Source: an uncultured Eisenbergiella sp.
GTDB taxonomy: Bacteria; Bacillota; Clostridia; Lachnospirales; Lachnospiraceae
Direction: 5' to 3'
NCBI GenBank assembly: GCA_910585455.1
Contig: CAJUEL010000011.1
Coordinates: 47,736 to 111,735 of the forward strand
Length of the DNA: 64,000 nt
Shown here: positions 16,850-26,106 of the stretch, in pieces
Layout of the letters: every line of letters begins with the position of its first letter
Position numbering within the stretch: position 1 is the first letter of the stretch
The notes under the pieces: model-generated
Database searches by the model: none
The model's input: the letters and a program-made list of their open reading frames with translations, nothing else
Told to the model about the DNA's origin: nothing
Program-made: the position numbers and the translations under genes

Positions 16850-18940
16850 ATGTACAAGACATTCACAATGGAACTGGCCGGCAGGACCTTAAGAGTTGAT
16901 ATCGGCCGTGTGGCTGCCCAGGCGAACGGGGCGGCATTCATGCAGTACGGAGAGACGACGGTTTTATCCACTGCGACAGCGAGCGAGAAACCGAGGGAGG
17001 GAATCGATTTTTTCCCGCTCTCAGTAGAATTTGAAGAGAAGATGTATTCTGTCGGAAAGATTCCCGGCGGCTTTAACAAGAGAGAGGGCAAAGCGAGCGA
17101 AAATTCCGTTCTGACCAGCCGGGTTATTGACAGGCCGATGCGTCCCCTGTTCCCCAAGGATTACAGAAACGATGTGACGTTAAATAATCTGGTCATGTCC
17201 GTGGATCCCGCATGCCGTCCGGAGCTGGTGGCGATGCTGGGCGCTGCGATCGCGACCTGTGTTTCCGACATTCCCTTTGACGGTCCCTGCGCGATGACGC
17301 AGGTAGGACTGGTGGACGGGGAATTCGTGCTGAATCCCGGCCAGGAGCAGTGGAAGAACGGCGATCTGCAGCTGACGGTCGCGTCCACGGCACAGAAGGT
17401 GATCATGATTGAGGCGGGCGCGAACGAGGTTCCCGAGGCGAAAATGATCGAAGCGATTTATATGGCCCATGAGGTGAACCAGACGATCATTGCCTTTATC
17501 AATCAGATCGTTGCGGAGGTGGGCAAGCCGAAGCATACGTATACGAGCTGTGCGGTTCCGGAAGAGCTGTTTGCGGCGATGAAGGAAATCGTGACGCCCG
17601 CCGAGATGGAAGAGGCTGTATTCACGGATGTGAAGCAGGTCCGGGAAGAGAATATCAGAAAGATCACAGAGAAGCTGGAGGAGGCCTTTGCAGACCGGGA
17701 AGAGTGGCTTGCCGTGCTGGGTGAGGCGGTATACCAGTATCAGAAGAAGACGGTCCGCAAGATGATCTTAAAGGATCACAAGAGACCGGACGGGCGCGCA
17801 ATCAATCAGATCCGTCCCCTGGCGGCGGAAATCGATATCATCCCGAGAGTACACGGCTCCGGCATGTTCACCCGCGGACAGACGCAGATCTGCAATGTCT
17901 GCACGCTGGCGCCTCTGTCCGAAATGCAGAAAATAGACGGCCTGGATGAAAACGAAGTATCCAAGAGATATATGCACCATTACAATTTCCCCTCCTATTC
18001 CGTGGGCGAGACAAAGCCCTCCAGAGGACCGGGACGCCGGGAAATCGGTCATGGCGCGCTGGCGGAAAAGGCGCTGATGCCGGTGCTTCCCACTGAGGAA
18101 GAATTCCCCTATGCGATCCGCACCGTTTCCGAGACCTTTGAAAGCAATGGTTCCACGTCACAGGCATCGGTATGCGCTTCCACGCTGTCCCTGATGGCGG
18201 CAGGCGTGCCGATCAAGAAGCAGGTTGCAGGTATTTCCTGTGGTCTGGTGACCGGAGATACGGACGATGATTATATTGTTTTGACGGATATCCAGGGGCT
18301 GGAGGACTTCTTCGGCGACATGGATTTCAAGGTTGCAGGTACTCATGACGGCATCACCGCGATTCAGATGGATATCAAGATCCACGGTTTGACAAGACCG
18401 ATCGTGGAAGAGGCGATTGCGCGGACCAAAGAGGCGAGGGAGTATATCATCAATGAGATTCTTACGCCCTGCATCGCGCATCCCAGAGCGCAGGTCGGCC
18501 AATATGCGCCCAAGATCATTTCCATCCAGATCGATCCTGAGAAAATTGGCGATGTGGTCGGACAGAGAGGCAAGACGATCAATGAGATCATTGCCCGCAC
18601 CGGCGTGAAGATCGATATTACGGACGACGGCAATGTATCCGTATGCGGCACCGATAAGGCGATGATGGACAAGGCTGTGGAGATGATCAAAACCATCGTG
18701 ACGGAGTTTGAAGCGGGGCAGATATTCAAGGGCGTTGTCGTGAGCATTAAGGAGTTCGGCGCATTCGTGGAATTTGCTCCCGGCAAGGAGGGAATGGTTC
18801 ATATTTCCAAGATTGCCAAGGAGAGAATCAACCGCGTGGAGGATGTGCTGACGCTTGGCGATAAGGTTACGGTCGTGTGCCTGGGCAAGGATAAGATGGG
18901 CAGAATGAGCTTTTCGATGAAGGACGTTGCGCAGGTATAA
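16850..18940 (+). CDS. pnp: Polyribonucleotide nucleotidyltransferase (PNPase)
   Basis: PNPase degrades RNA from the 3' end by phosphorolysis and joins RNA-decay complexes. The 696-residue protein has two RNase PH-like domains (first with GGFNKREGKASE and RVIDRPMRPLFPK, second with HGSGMFTRGQTQ and a SNGSTSQASVCAS segment), then a KH domain (VGQRGKTINEI) and an S1 domain (GQIFKGVVVSIKEFGAFVEF). GGAG lies before ATG 16850. Length and domain order are canonical. Confidence 0.97.
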   Translation: MYKTFTMELAGRTLRVDIGRVAAQANGAAFMQYGETTVLSTATASEKPREGIDFFPLSVEFEEKMYSVGKIPGGFNKREGKASENSVLTSRVIDRPMRPLFPKDYRNDVTLNNLVMSVDPACRPELVAMLGAAIATCVSDIPFDGPCAMTQVGLVDGEFVLNPGQEQWKNGDLQLTVASTAQKVIMIEAGANEVPEAKMIEAIYMAHEVNQTIIAFINQIVAEVGKPKHTYTSCAVPEELFAAMKEIVTPAEMEEAVFTDVKQVREENIRKITEKLEEAFADREEWLAVLGEAVYQYQKKTVRKMILKDHKRPDGRAINQIRPLAAEIDIIPRVHGSGMFTRGQTQICNVCTLAPLSEMQKIDGLDENEVSKRYMHHYNFPSYSVGETKPSRGPGRREIGHGALAEKALMPVLPTEEEFPYAIRTVSETFESNGSTSQASVCASTLSLMAAGVPIKKQVAGISCGLVTGDTDDDYIVLTDIQGLEDFFGDMDFKVAGTHDGITAIQMDIKIHGLTRPIVEEAIARTKEAREYIINEILTPCIAHPRAQVGQYAPKIISIQIDPEKIGDVVGQRGKTINEIIARTGVKIDITDDGNVSVCGTDKAMMDKAVEMIKTIVTEFEAGQIFKGVVVSIKEFGAFVEFAPGKEGMVHISKIAKERINRVEDVLTLGDKVTVVCLGKDKMGRMSFSMKDVAQV

Positions 18941-19011
18941 AAACCCGCATCCCGGCTCTTTTGGCGCAGCGAATAGCTGCCGGCATGCCGGTTTCACACA
19001 GGATATTGAAG

Positions 19012-19046
19012 AGAGGATTTTTCCATTTTGGAAAAATCCTCTTTTT
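19012..19046 (+). terminator. Terminator of pnp
   Basis: A perfect 14-bp stem, AGAGGATTTTTCCA paired with TGGAAAAATCCTCT around the loop TTT, is followed by TTTT. The remaining sequence up to the next start at 19248 is AT-rich and holds no gene; it must carry the promoter of the LytTR gene, but I cannot assign its boxes with confidence. Confidence 0.85.
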
Positions 19047-19247
19047 CGTGCAAAAGGACAAAAATGAGCTTTTTCCGCGCTCTTTTGGAAAACAAAATTT
19101 GTCGTTTTAGTTACATATTGTATCTGACTTAGTGCAATTTTTTTTTTGTGTGTTATTATAAAAATAGAAAGGACACAATATGGATAACAGAGCGTAACGA
19201 AACTGACTCAGACAGATAATGTTGTTATGCAGACAGGGGAGAACTCA

Positions 19248-19961
19248 ATGAGAAAAATCGCAATTTGTGACAGCAGCTGCGAAGTGGTGGAAGCTATATG
19301 CAGGATGCTGGCTGCACAGTACGGGAAAGAGTTGCAGCTCGCGACTTATTCATCGGGCGAAGAACTGCTGCGCGCATGGCAGAAGGATGAGCGGAAGAAG
19401 GCCGATATCATTCTCATGGATGTGAAGGCGGAAGGGGCAAACGGCATCATTGCCGCGAAGCAGGTACGGGAAATTTTCGGCGATGTGAAGGTCATTTTTT
19501 CGACCGGGGAGCTGGAGTGTACGGAGGATATTTTTGAGGCAGATCCCGTATATCTTCTCGTGAAGCCGGTGAAGCCGGACAGGCTTTTTGAAGCTGTGGA
19601 CCGGGCGATCGGACAGATCGAGGAAAGGGAGGCCGCTTCCGTAACGCTGATTTCCAAAAGTTTTATTGCAAGAGTGAGGGCGGAAGAAATCTGGTATGTG
19701 GAGAGTGAGAGACGTGTCCTGACTGTGCATACCTGTGAAGAGGATATCCGGGTCAACATGAAGCTGGGTGATCTGGAGGAGAGGCTTCCGGAGTATTTTG
19801 TCAGGGTACATCAGAGCTATCTGGTCAATATGAAGCAGATACGTGTCTTTTCGGCAAAGGGAGTGGAGCTTTCGGACGGAAAGCTGATTCCCGTCAGCAG
19901 GCCGAGATACGCAAAGGCAAAGGAGATTTTTCTCCAGTTTCTGGGGGAGAGGATCGACTGA
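19248..19961 (+). CDS. LytTR-type response regulator (orphan)
   Basis: An AgrA/LytR-class regulator of 237 residues: a receiver domain (1-120) and a LytTR DNA-binding domain (about 138-237; FVRVHQSYLVNMKQI, then LSDGKLIPVSRPRY). ATG 19248 has GGGGAG six bases upstream. The phosphoacceptor Asp in ILMDVK, the Ser/Thr in FSTGE and the Lys-Pro in LLVKPV are present, but the first acidic pair is reduced to CDSS, so Mg2+ binding and phosphorylation may be weak. No histidine kinase or peptide gene lies beside it. Targets are unknown. Confidence 0.87.
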   Translation: MRKIAICDSSCEVVEAICRMLAAQYGKELQLATYSSGEELLRAWQKDERKKADIILMDVKAEGANGIIAAKQVREIFGDVKVIFSTGELECTEDIFEADPVYLLVKPVKPDRLFEAVDRAIGQIEEREAASVTLISKSFIARVRAEEIWYVESERRVLTVHTCEEDIRVNMKLGDLEERLPEYFVRVHQSYLVNMKQIRVFSAKGVELSDGKLIPVSRPRYAKAKEIFLQFLGERID

Positions 19962-20148
19962 GAAAAGGTCTGGGCAGGATAAGGTTACGTCTGTCTGACG
20001 CTTTACCATCCATAGGTTTTTTGGCGATTCCTGCCGTATAAAAACGGGGCAACCTTCCGATACTAGTGTGAAGAGGATTTTCGGACCGGCATAGCGCAGG
20101 GTTTGAAAGTTTTTTGCAGACACATTGATCAAAAACGGAGGGAAGCAT

Positions 20149-20871
20149 ATGAGGAATCGGGAAAACGGACAGGAGCAGAGCGCTCATGTCCAAAAGGAGG
20201 CACTGGGAGAAAAAGCGATGTTCGCCTGCGGCGGACAAAGCATCAAATTCCCGGTGCCCGTTTTTATAAGAGAAAGCGCGTCCATAGTCGGCAGAAAGGA
20301 AGGCGAGGGACCGCTCGGCGATCTTTTTGATATGAAAGGAGAGGACGATCTGTTTGGCTGCAATACCTGGGAGGAAGCGGAGAGCAGCCTGCAGCGGGAT
20401 GCGCTGCATCTGGCGATTCAGAAAGCGGGGCTGCATTCCACGGATATCCGCTATCTGTTTGCCGGAGATTTGTTGGGACAGAGCATCGCCACGAGCTTTG
20501 GGCTGGCACAGTTTGAGCGCCCCCTGTTCGGGCTGTACGGAGCCTGCTCCACCTGCGGGCTTTCGCTTTCCATGGGTGCGATGACGATCTGCGGCGGTTA
20601 TGCGGAATATGTGGCATGCGTAACGAGCAGCCATTTTGCCAGCGCGGAAAAGGAGTTCCGCTTTCCGCTGGGCTACGGAAACCAGCGCCCGCTTTCCGCC
20701 ACCTGGACCGTGACGGGAAGCGGCGCGTTTATTCTGAGCAACAGCGCGGGGGAAAAGGCGCGTGCCCTCATTACCGGGATAACGCCGGGGAAAATCGTGG
20801 ATTTTGGCTTAAAGGATTCCATGAATATGGGGGCGTGCATGGCCCCTGCTATCTGTATAATAGGACAATGA
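20149..20871 (+). pseudogene. spoVAD: Stage V sporulation protein AD, C-terminally truncated
   Basis: SpoVAD is a thiolase-like protein that binds dipicolinic acid for uptake into the forespore. Recognisable parts are the CGGQSIKFPVPVFI start, YLFAGDLLGQ, the YGACSTCGLSLSMGA centre, and PLSATWTVTGSGAF followed by DFGLKDSMNMGACMAPA. The family is about 340 residues; here the frame leaves the family after about residue 235 (MAPA) and stops at 240, losing roughly 100 C-terminal residues, and the downstream bases do not resume it in any frame I read. GGAGGG lies six bases before ATG 20149. No spoVAC or spoVAE neighbours are present. It is probably a decayed extra copy. Confidence 0.8.
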
Positions 20872-20960
20872 GGAAAGGATACAGGAAATACGAAAACCCG
20901 TAAATGAGAAAGCAATATCTGATATGTGCTGATATCCGAAATTGTAAAGGGGTTGAGAGA

Positions 20961-21482
20961 ATGACGCCCAGAAAGGGTACGCCGGAGACGCTGGCAAGGG
21001 AAATTGCGGCCAGAATGCAAAACGAATGGAAGGAGGGGATCAAAAGAAACGAGCTGCGAAAGAAAATTGCGGCGGAATATGGGCTGAACGCGGAACAGGT
21101 CCGAAGATATCTGCGGATTTTACATCTGACGCCGGAATTGCTGCAGATGGTAAATGACGGGAAGCTCACGCTTCATGCGGGGACAGAGCTCTCCTTTTTG
21201 CCGGAAGAAAATCAAAAGATCGTTTATCGCTGCTTAAAGGATACGGCGTGCAGCGTAAGCGTCAGGGAAGCGGCGAATCTGAAAAAAAAATTTTGTGATA
21301 AACCGTTACAGCGGCTCGAGGTGGAGAAGCTTGTGGCGGATAGCGAAGGAATTGAGGTCTGGATTCCCTATGGAAGAACGGATATGGATTCCGTAGAGGA
21401 ATTGGCGGAAAAAAGCTTTTATGAAAAGGTATATCGGATTCTCCATAATTGGGAGGAAGCCCGGAAGGTGAATATTTCATAG
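20961..21482 (+). CDS. ParB/KorB-type HTH domain protein
   Basis: A 173-residue protein whose middle (about 25-85) matches the helix-turn-helix and following helices of ParB/RepB partition proteins: LRKKIAAEYGLNAEQVRRYL, then LTPELLQMVNDGKL and AGTELSFLPEENQKIV. The ParB N-terminal CTP-binding domain is missing. The start at 20961 has AAGGGG eight bases upstream; an earlier ATG at 20904 has no good site. It directly follows the truncated spoVAD, so an insertion or deletion may have joined them. It may derive from a plasmid or integrative element; its DNA target is unknown. Confidence 0.6.
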   Translation: MTPRKGTPETLAREIAARMQNEWKEGIKRNELRKKIAAEYGLNAEQVRRYLRILHLTPELLQMVNDGKLTLHAGTELSFLPEENQKIVYRCLKDTACSVSVREAANLKKKFCDKPLQRLEVEKLVADSEGIEVWIPYGRTDMDSVEELAEKSFYEKVYRILHNWEEARKVNIS

Positions 21483-21511
21483 TTCCTGTGTGTCTATATA
21501 TAGAACTCCGC

Positions 21512-21557
21512 AATAGAACGTAACAGCTCAGACCTGTCCAAACTGCTACGTTCTATT
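21512..21557. terminator. GTAACAG palindromic repeat, copy between convergent genes
   Basis: AATAGAACGTA (21512-21522) pairs perfectly with TACGTTCTATT (21547-21557), enclosing a GTAACAG...CAAACTG core like the repeats at 3491 and 45919. It lies between the convergent ParB-like and glycosidase genes and is well placed as a bidirectional terminator. Confidence 0.65.
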
Positions 21558-21586
21558 ATTCATGACACAGCCACGTAATACATATC

Positions 21587-23554
21587 TTAATATTCCAGCA
21601 CTACCATCTGATGGCAGTAAACTTCATCCACCTGATATTCCACTACGCCATCCCTCTGGGTAAAGTTAATGTCCGTCCGCTGAGGGGCCAGGTAGACCCG
21701 CCGGATGGTCTTTTTGAGCTTCAGCTGAACTTTGACATGGTACACGGGCGTGAGATCCTCGATGACTTCCACGCCTTCGCCCCTCTTGACCGGAACCGCG
21801 TAGAGCAGATGGTTGATATACCTGCCCTCCTGTTCCATCAGGGTCACGATGCCCTGTGCCCCCAGACTGGTCTTTAGGGTCTTGCGTTCGCCCAGCAGCA
21901 AATCCAGGGCATGCTGTACCATGCGCCTGGCAATCAATGCCCCATGCGTTGCGTATTCCGAGAATATTTCCCAGCCGATGTAGACGCCGTCCTTTCCTTC
22001 CACCATCCCGGGCCCTGCGGTTTCTCCCGAATCCGGAGCGTGCTGATGGGAGCAGAAGTGCTCCACCGTTCGGTTGAAGTAGGGGACTTCCTGTCTGCCC
22101 AGAGAGGAACCGGAAGTGAGGGAGATTATATTTGCCTGGCTGTACAGCACATAAGCGGTGCCGAAGAGCCCCTCCATCTCAAAGCCGGGACGGAAATAGC
22201 AGGGAGAATAAGGGGACTCACTGAGATATTCCGCACCGAAATCAAAGGCGAAAGTATCCCTGTCTGTGTACAGCCCTGACTTTCCGGAGGCCAGGATTTT
22301 GCCGCCCTTTTGCAGGAAAGCATCCAGCTTCTCTTTCAGGGCAGGGTTGATGCGCTCGCAATCAGGAAGAATGATTACTTTATAGTGATCAAAATCTGAC
22401 TCTGCATCGATGACGTCATACAGATACTTCCCTTCCAGGAGCATTCGTGCCGCGCCCGAATCGGAATAAGGATTGATTTCTCCCTGGGGATTGTCCATGA
22501 AACAGGAGTAGGCCTGGCAGGAGAAGAGGGCGATGTCGGTCACAGGCTTTACGTTGTCCAGCCATTCTTCCTTTTCCTCCAGCTCCTGATAAGCGGCGCC
22601 TATCAGCTGATAGGTGGCCATGTCCATCTGCCCCTGGGGATGCATCTGGTCGCCGATGGAGCTCTTTGCCCCGTTGGCAGCCGCCAGGCATACCTCATAC
22701 CGCAGCGCATTGGGATGCTTGAAGCCGCCGAATTCGCCCCATGAGTGGTGGAACTTGCCGGTCATGCCCAGGTAGTCCAACCCTAGCTGCTGCACGTATC
22801 TGGCAGAAAGGGGAAAGTGGTCGTAGCCCCAGCCGCCGGTTGGAAGGCTCTCCAGCTCCAGATGGGAGTTCATGAAGGCCAGGTCCCGGCGGTCCCGCTG
22901 GATGTGCCCGCCATTGTGAAATACGGGAAGCCCGGGTCTGATCCGGTCGATGGTCTCCCTTACCCGCTTTGTGTAATTGGCATAGACCTGCTCGCCCAGT
23001 TCCAGGGCGGCCTTATCGTCCAGAGGATCCTTGCCCTCGTTCAGGAGCGTGCGGGTGCAGTATTGGCAGTGGCATGTGCGCACACCCACGATGTCCAGGA
23101 AAATGCTGTCCGCATCATAATTTTTCACTACCTCCTCAATCTGGGCCAGCAGATAGTCCAGATAGGGGGAGTTGAAGCAGAACAGGTGATAGTGGGGCGA
23201 AGAGAAGTCCGGAAGGATAAGTCTGCCGCCATCCTTGCCTACCACCAGCCATTCCGGATGGCGCAGGGCCATCTTCTCATCGAACCCGGCGGACAGATAG
23301 ACCGGCGTCCTTACCCCGATTTCGTGGGCTGCTTCAATCTGTGCGCCCAGCAGGTCGAAATCCAGGTTTGGATGAATCTCATTGGCCTGGGAGGGGTGGT
23401 AGGCCCACCCGTGATGGCACTTTGAGAAAACGGTGATGGAGTTCACATGCCCTGTTTTCAGTGCCTTTTGGAATTGCGCTTTGCTGAATCTGCTTCCGAT
23501 ACCGGGTATCTTCTCGCTGGTATGGAAATCCAGATGTACTTGACGGAAATTCAT
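21587..23554 (-). CDS. Putative glycoside hydrolase, GHL6-type barrel with beta-galactosidase-trimerisation-like domain
   Basis: A 655-residue cytoplasmic protein without signal peptide. Residues about 1-340 resemble the hypothetical glycosyl hydrolase 6 (GHL6) TIM barrel: SITVFSKCHHGWAYHPS, FDLLGAQIEAAHEIG, a SIFLDIVGVRTCHCQYC segment with a conserved Asp, and NSHLELESLPTGGWGYD. Residues about 360-560 look like the glutamine-amidotransferase-like trimerisation domain of GH42 enzymes (DVIDAESDFDHYKVIILPD). The start has AGGAGAAA upstream on the minus strand. It is divergent from an AraC regulator and near a Gfo/Idh oxidoreductase, which suggests glycan or modified-sugar breakdown. The substrate cannot be told. 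Confidence 0.72.
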   Translation of the reverse strand: MNFRQVHLDFHTSEKIPGIGSRFSKAQFQKALKTGHVNSITVFSKCHHGWAYHPSQANEIHPNLDFDLLGAQIEAAHEIGVRTPVYLSAGFDEKMALRHPEWLVVGKDGGRLILPDFSSPHYHLFCFNSPYLDYLLAQIEEVVKNYDADSIFLDIVGVRTCHCQYCTRTLLNEGKDPLDDKAALELGEQVYANYTKRVRETIDRIRPGLPVFHNGGHIQRDRRDLAFMNSHLELESLPTGGWGYDHFPLSARYVQQLGLDYLGMTGKFHHSWGEFGGFKHPNALRYEVCLAAANGAKSSIGDQMHPQGQMDMATYQLIGAAYQELEEKEEWLDNVKPVTDIALFSCQAYSCFMDNPQGEINPYSDSGAARMLLEGKYLYDVIDAESDFDHYKVIILPDCERINPALKEKLDAFLQKGGKILASGKSGLYTDRDTFAFDFGAEYLSESPYSPCYFRPGFEMEGLFGTAYVLYSQANIISLTSGSSLGRQEVPYFNRTVEHFCSHQHAPDSGETAGPGMVEGKDGVYIGWEIFSEYATHGALIARRMVQHALDLLLGERKTLKTSLGAQGIVTLMEQEGRYINHLLYAVPVKRGEGVEVIEDLTPVYHVKVQLKLKKTIRRVYLAPQRTDINFTQRDGVVEYQVDEVYCHQMVVLEY

Positions 23555-23601
23555 GTAACTTTTCTCCTTTCAAATGGCCGCAATTATGTATTGCGGATTC
23601 A

Positions 23602-23616
23602 ATACACTCAGTGTAT
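23602..23616. promoter_or_regulatory. Palindromic operator candidate between glycosidase and AraC genes
   Basis: ATACACTCAGTGTAT is a perfect 15-base palindrome in the 118-base divergent region, placed to affect both promoters. Binding by the neighbouring AraC protein is inference. Confidence 0.5.
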
Positions 23617-23672
23617 GATAAAAGCAGTGGGGGCGCAATGCTTATTTCAATCAAAAATATGGAGATTTCGGC

Positions 23673-24491
23673 ATGAGTGTGCAGTATAATGAATTCTTCC
23701 ACCGGGTCGCCAACATGGTGCGGATAGAAGTGATGGAAGCCGGTCTGGCAGATTTGGGGAAAGACTGGCGTAATAACGACGTGTGTTCCCCCTACTCGCG
23801 GTTGTACTATGTGATATCCGGCAGGGGATATCTGCGGACGAGGGGCGGGGATATCCACAGCCTGAGTCAGGGATACGTTTATTTGATTCCAAATGGACTG
23901 TCATACGATTATTTCTGCGAGGACAGGCTGGAGAAAGCATATTTCCACATCAATGTGTTGCTGCAGGATAGACTTGAACTCTTCTATGGCTGCAGGGACT
24001 ACTATGAGATGCCAGTGGAAGCGGCGGTCGTGGAGAGGATGAAATCCTGGGTTGTCAGTGACCGGCCGGAGGATTTATTTCATATTCAGGGTGAAATCTA
24101 CCATGCGGTGGCAGCCTTCATGAAGATGGCCGGAGTGGAAGAGAAGATAGAGCGGAATTATTCAGAGATGGTTGCCCGTCTGTTTGAGATGCTGTCGGAG
24201 CAGAAGGCTTCCAGCCCGGTGCGGGAGCTGGCAAAGAGCCTGAACGTCTCCGAAAGCACGTTGGCCAAACGCTTCCGGAAAGAGACCGGCATGTCCATCG
24301 GGGACTACAGGCAGCAGCTCGCCATGAGCCGCGCCAGGCAGCTGTTGGCATTGGGGAAGCTGTCCGTGGGAGAGATTGCAGAGGAACTGGGGTATTGCGA
24401 CCAGTTCTACTTCTGCAGATATTTTAAGGAGCGTCAGGGAATGACGCCCAGCGCTTATAAGCAACGGTATGCAAAAGTATACGTGCATTGA
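23673..24491 (+). CDS. AraC-family transcriptional regulator
   Basis: A 272-residue regulator with an N-terminal cupin-like sensor half (YYVISGRGYLRTRGGDIHSL, then GYVYLIPNG) and a C-terminal double helix-turn-helix (about 175-270): LAKSLNVSESTLAKRFRKET and GEIAEELGYCDQFYFCRYFK, ending with the typical GMTPSAYKQRY. It is divergent from the glycosidase and precedes an oxidoreductase by 81 bases, so it most likely senses a sugar and activates both. The inducer is unknown. Confidence 0.88.
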   Translation: MSVQYNEFFHRVANMVRIEVMEAGLADLGKDWRNNDVCSPYSRLYYVISGRGYLRTRGGDIHSLSQGYVYLIPNGLSYDYFCEDRLEKAYFHINVLLQDRLELFYGCRDYYEMPVEAAVVERMKSWVVSDRPEDLFHIQGEIYHAVAAFMKMAGVEEKIERNYSEMVARLFEMLSEQKASSPVRELAKSLNVSESTLAKRFRKETGMSIGDYRQQLAMSRARQLLALGKLSVGEIAEELGYCDQFYFCRYFKERQGMTPSAYKQRYAKVYVH

Positions 24492-24572
24492 ATGCTGGTA
24501 TGAAACCTGAACGGAAATGAAATGTAACGTGTGTTGCCAACAAAAATGAATACGGGAGGAAAGGGTGAGAAC

Positions 24573-25736
24573 ATGATTTATGCAGCGATAGTCGGAACGG
24601 GAAATATTGCGCCCGCCCATGTGGAGGGATTGCTCGCTTTTAAGGAGAGGTGTAAAATCGTCGCGCTCTGCGACATTTACCCGCAGAAGGCGGAGGCGAT
24701 GAAGGAAAAATACGGGCTTGACTGTGCCGTATTTTCAGACCATAAGGAGATGCTTGCCTCAGGCATTCGGATTGATCTGGTCCATGTGTGCACGCCGCCC
24801 TATGTGCATTGTGAGATCGCCATAAACAGCATGGACGCAGGCTGCAATGTGGTGGTGGAAAAGCCCATGGCAACCTGCCTGGCGGAGTGCGACAGGATGC
24901 TGGAGGCGGAAGAGAGAAACCGGGTGACGATGGCGTGCATCGCCCAGAACCGCTTCCGCAATTCCATTTACAGGCTGAAAAAGGTGGCGGACAGCGGCCT
25001 TGCGGGAAAGCTGTGCCTGGCGCAGGTGGAATCGGCGTGGTGGCGGGGGCACTGCTATTACGATCTGTGGTGGCGGGGCACCTGGGAAAAGGAGGGTGGC
25101 GGTCCAACCTTAAATCATGCCGTACACCACATCGATATGCTCAACTGGCTGGAGGGCAGGCTGCCCTGTCGGGTCATGGCGATGCTGGCGAACGTGATGC
25201 ATGACAATGCGGAGGTGGAGGATCTGTCTTTAGCCTGCCTGCAGTACGAAGACGGCAGCCTCGCCCAGATCACGAGCTCTGTGGTGCACCACGGGGAAGA
25301 GCAGGGAATCACTCTGCAATGCGCGGATGCCAGAATTTCCGCACCCTGGGAGGTGAAGGCGGAGCTCAGCCAGAAAAACGGTTTCCCTGTCCCGGAGGGG
25401 AACCGGGAGCTGATAGGACGTCTGCAACGGTTTTATGAGGAAATTCCGGCCCTTGCCTATGAAGGGCATACCGGCGAGATCGACGATGTGCTGACTGCGC
25501 TGGAACAGGGAGGGCGTCCGCTCATCACCGGTGAGGATGGCAGGCGGACCGTGGAGGTCATCACCGCAGTCTATCTTTCCGGCTTCACGGGAAAAACGGT
25601 GGAGCTGCCGATACAAAAGGAGGATGATGCCTATACCTTTGCGGGCATTTTGAAGAAAGCGGTGCGGTTCCATGAAAAGAAGACCTCCGTGGAAAACTTT
25701 GGGGAGGAAAGAATCACGCTGGGGAAGTATCAGTGA
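24573..25736 (+). CDS. Gfo/Idh/MocA-family NAD(P)-dependent oxidoreductase
   Basis: A sugar-type dehydrogenase of 387 residues. The Rossmann start is AAIVGTGNIAPAHVEG; the signature VVVEKPMATCLAECDRM holds the conserved EKP Lys; the C-terminal domain contains GGGPTLNHAVHHIDML with the H-x3-D pattern typical of the family. ATG 24573 follows GGAAAGGGTG; the longer frame from 24531 lacks a site. Position after the AraC gene suggests oxidation or epimerisation of a sugar released by the divergent glycosidase. The exact substrate is not visible. Confidence 0.88.
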   Translation: MIYAAIVGTGNIAPAHVEGLLAFKERCKIVALCDIYPQKAEAMKEKYGLDCAVFSDHKEMLASGIRIDLVHVCTPPYVHCEIAINSMDAGCNVVVEKPMATCLAECDRMLEAEERNRVTMACIAQNRFRNSIYRLKKVADSGLAGKLCLAQVESAWWRGHCYYDLWWRGTWEKEGGGPTLNHAVHHIDMLNWLEGRLPCRVMAMLANVMHDNAEVEDLSLACLQYEDGSLAQITSSVVHHGEEQGITLQCADARISAPWEVKAELSQKNGFPVPEGNRELIGRLQRFYEEIPALAYEGHTGEIDDVLTALEQGGRPLITGEDGRRTVEVITAVYLSGFTGKTVELPIQKEDDAYTFAGILKKAVRFHEKKTSVENFGEERITLGKYQ

Positions 25737-26106
25737 AAAGCCGGCGGGATTAAATCGCGGCTCTCCAGAATGACACAGGATTTTAAAAGAAATATACGCC
25801 GGGTTTGACATTCATACCGGTATAAAAAAGTCCCGAAAGCCTTTTTCGGCGGGGTTATGGGGATTGGTTTTAATTTTTACGGAAGCATATTGAGGATATA
25901 TGAAATATCGTATAATAGTGATAGAGAAAACAGAGGATGTTTTGGCAAAAGAAGCCTACAGTTGCAAAAAGCCGATAAAACAGAAAAGGGTGTGGGAGTA
26001 AAATCTCATGTCCTTTTTGAATTAAGTGAAATTTAACATATTTAGATTGTTTTTTGTGATATACTTACTTTAAAAACCAGAGAATGCTGATTTACGGAGA
26101 AATATT
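25737..26106. other. AT-rich intergenic stretch without recognisable gene
   Basis: No open frame with a ribosome binding site is seen. Base composition becomes AT-rich from about 25.86 kb, marking the start of the island that carries the broken hydrolase. Weak TATAAT-like sequences occur (for example near 25910) but without well-placed -35 boxes. Confidence 0.5.
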
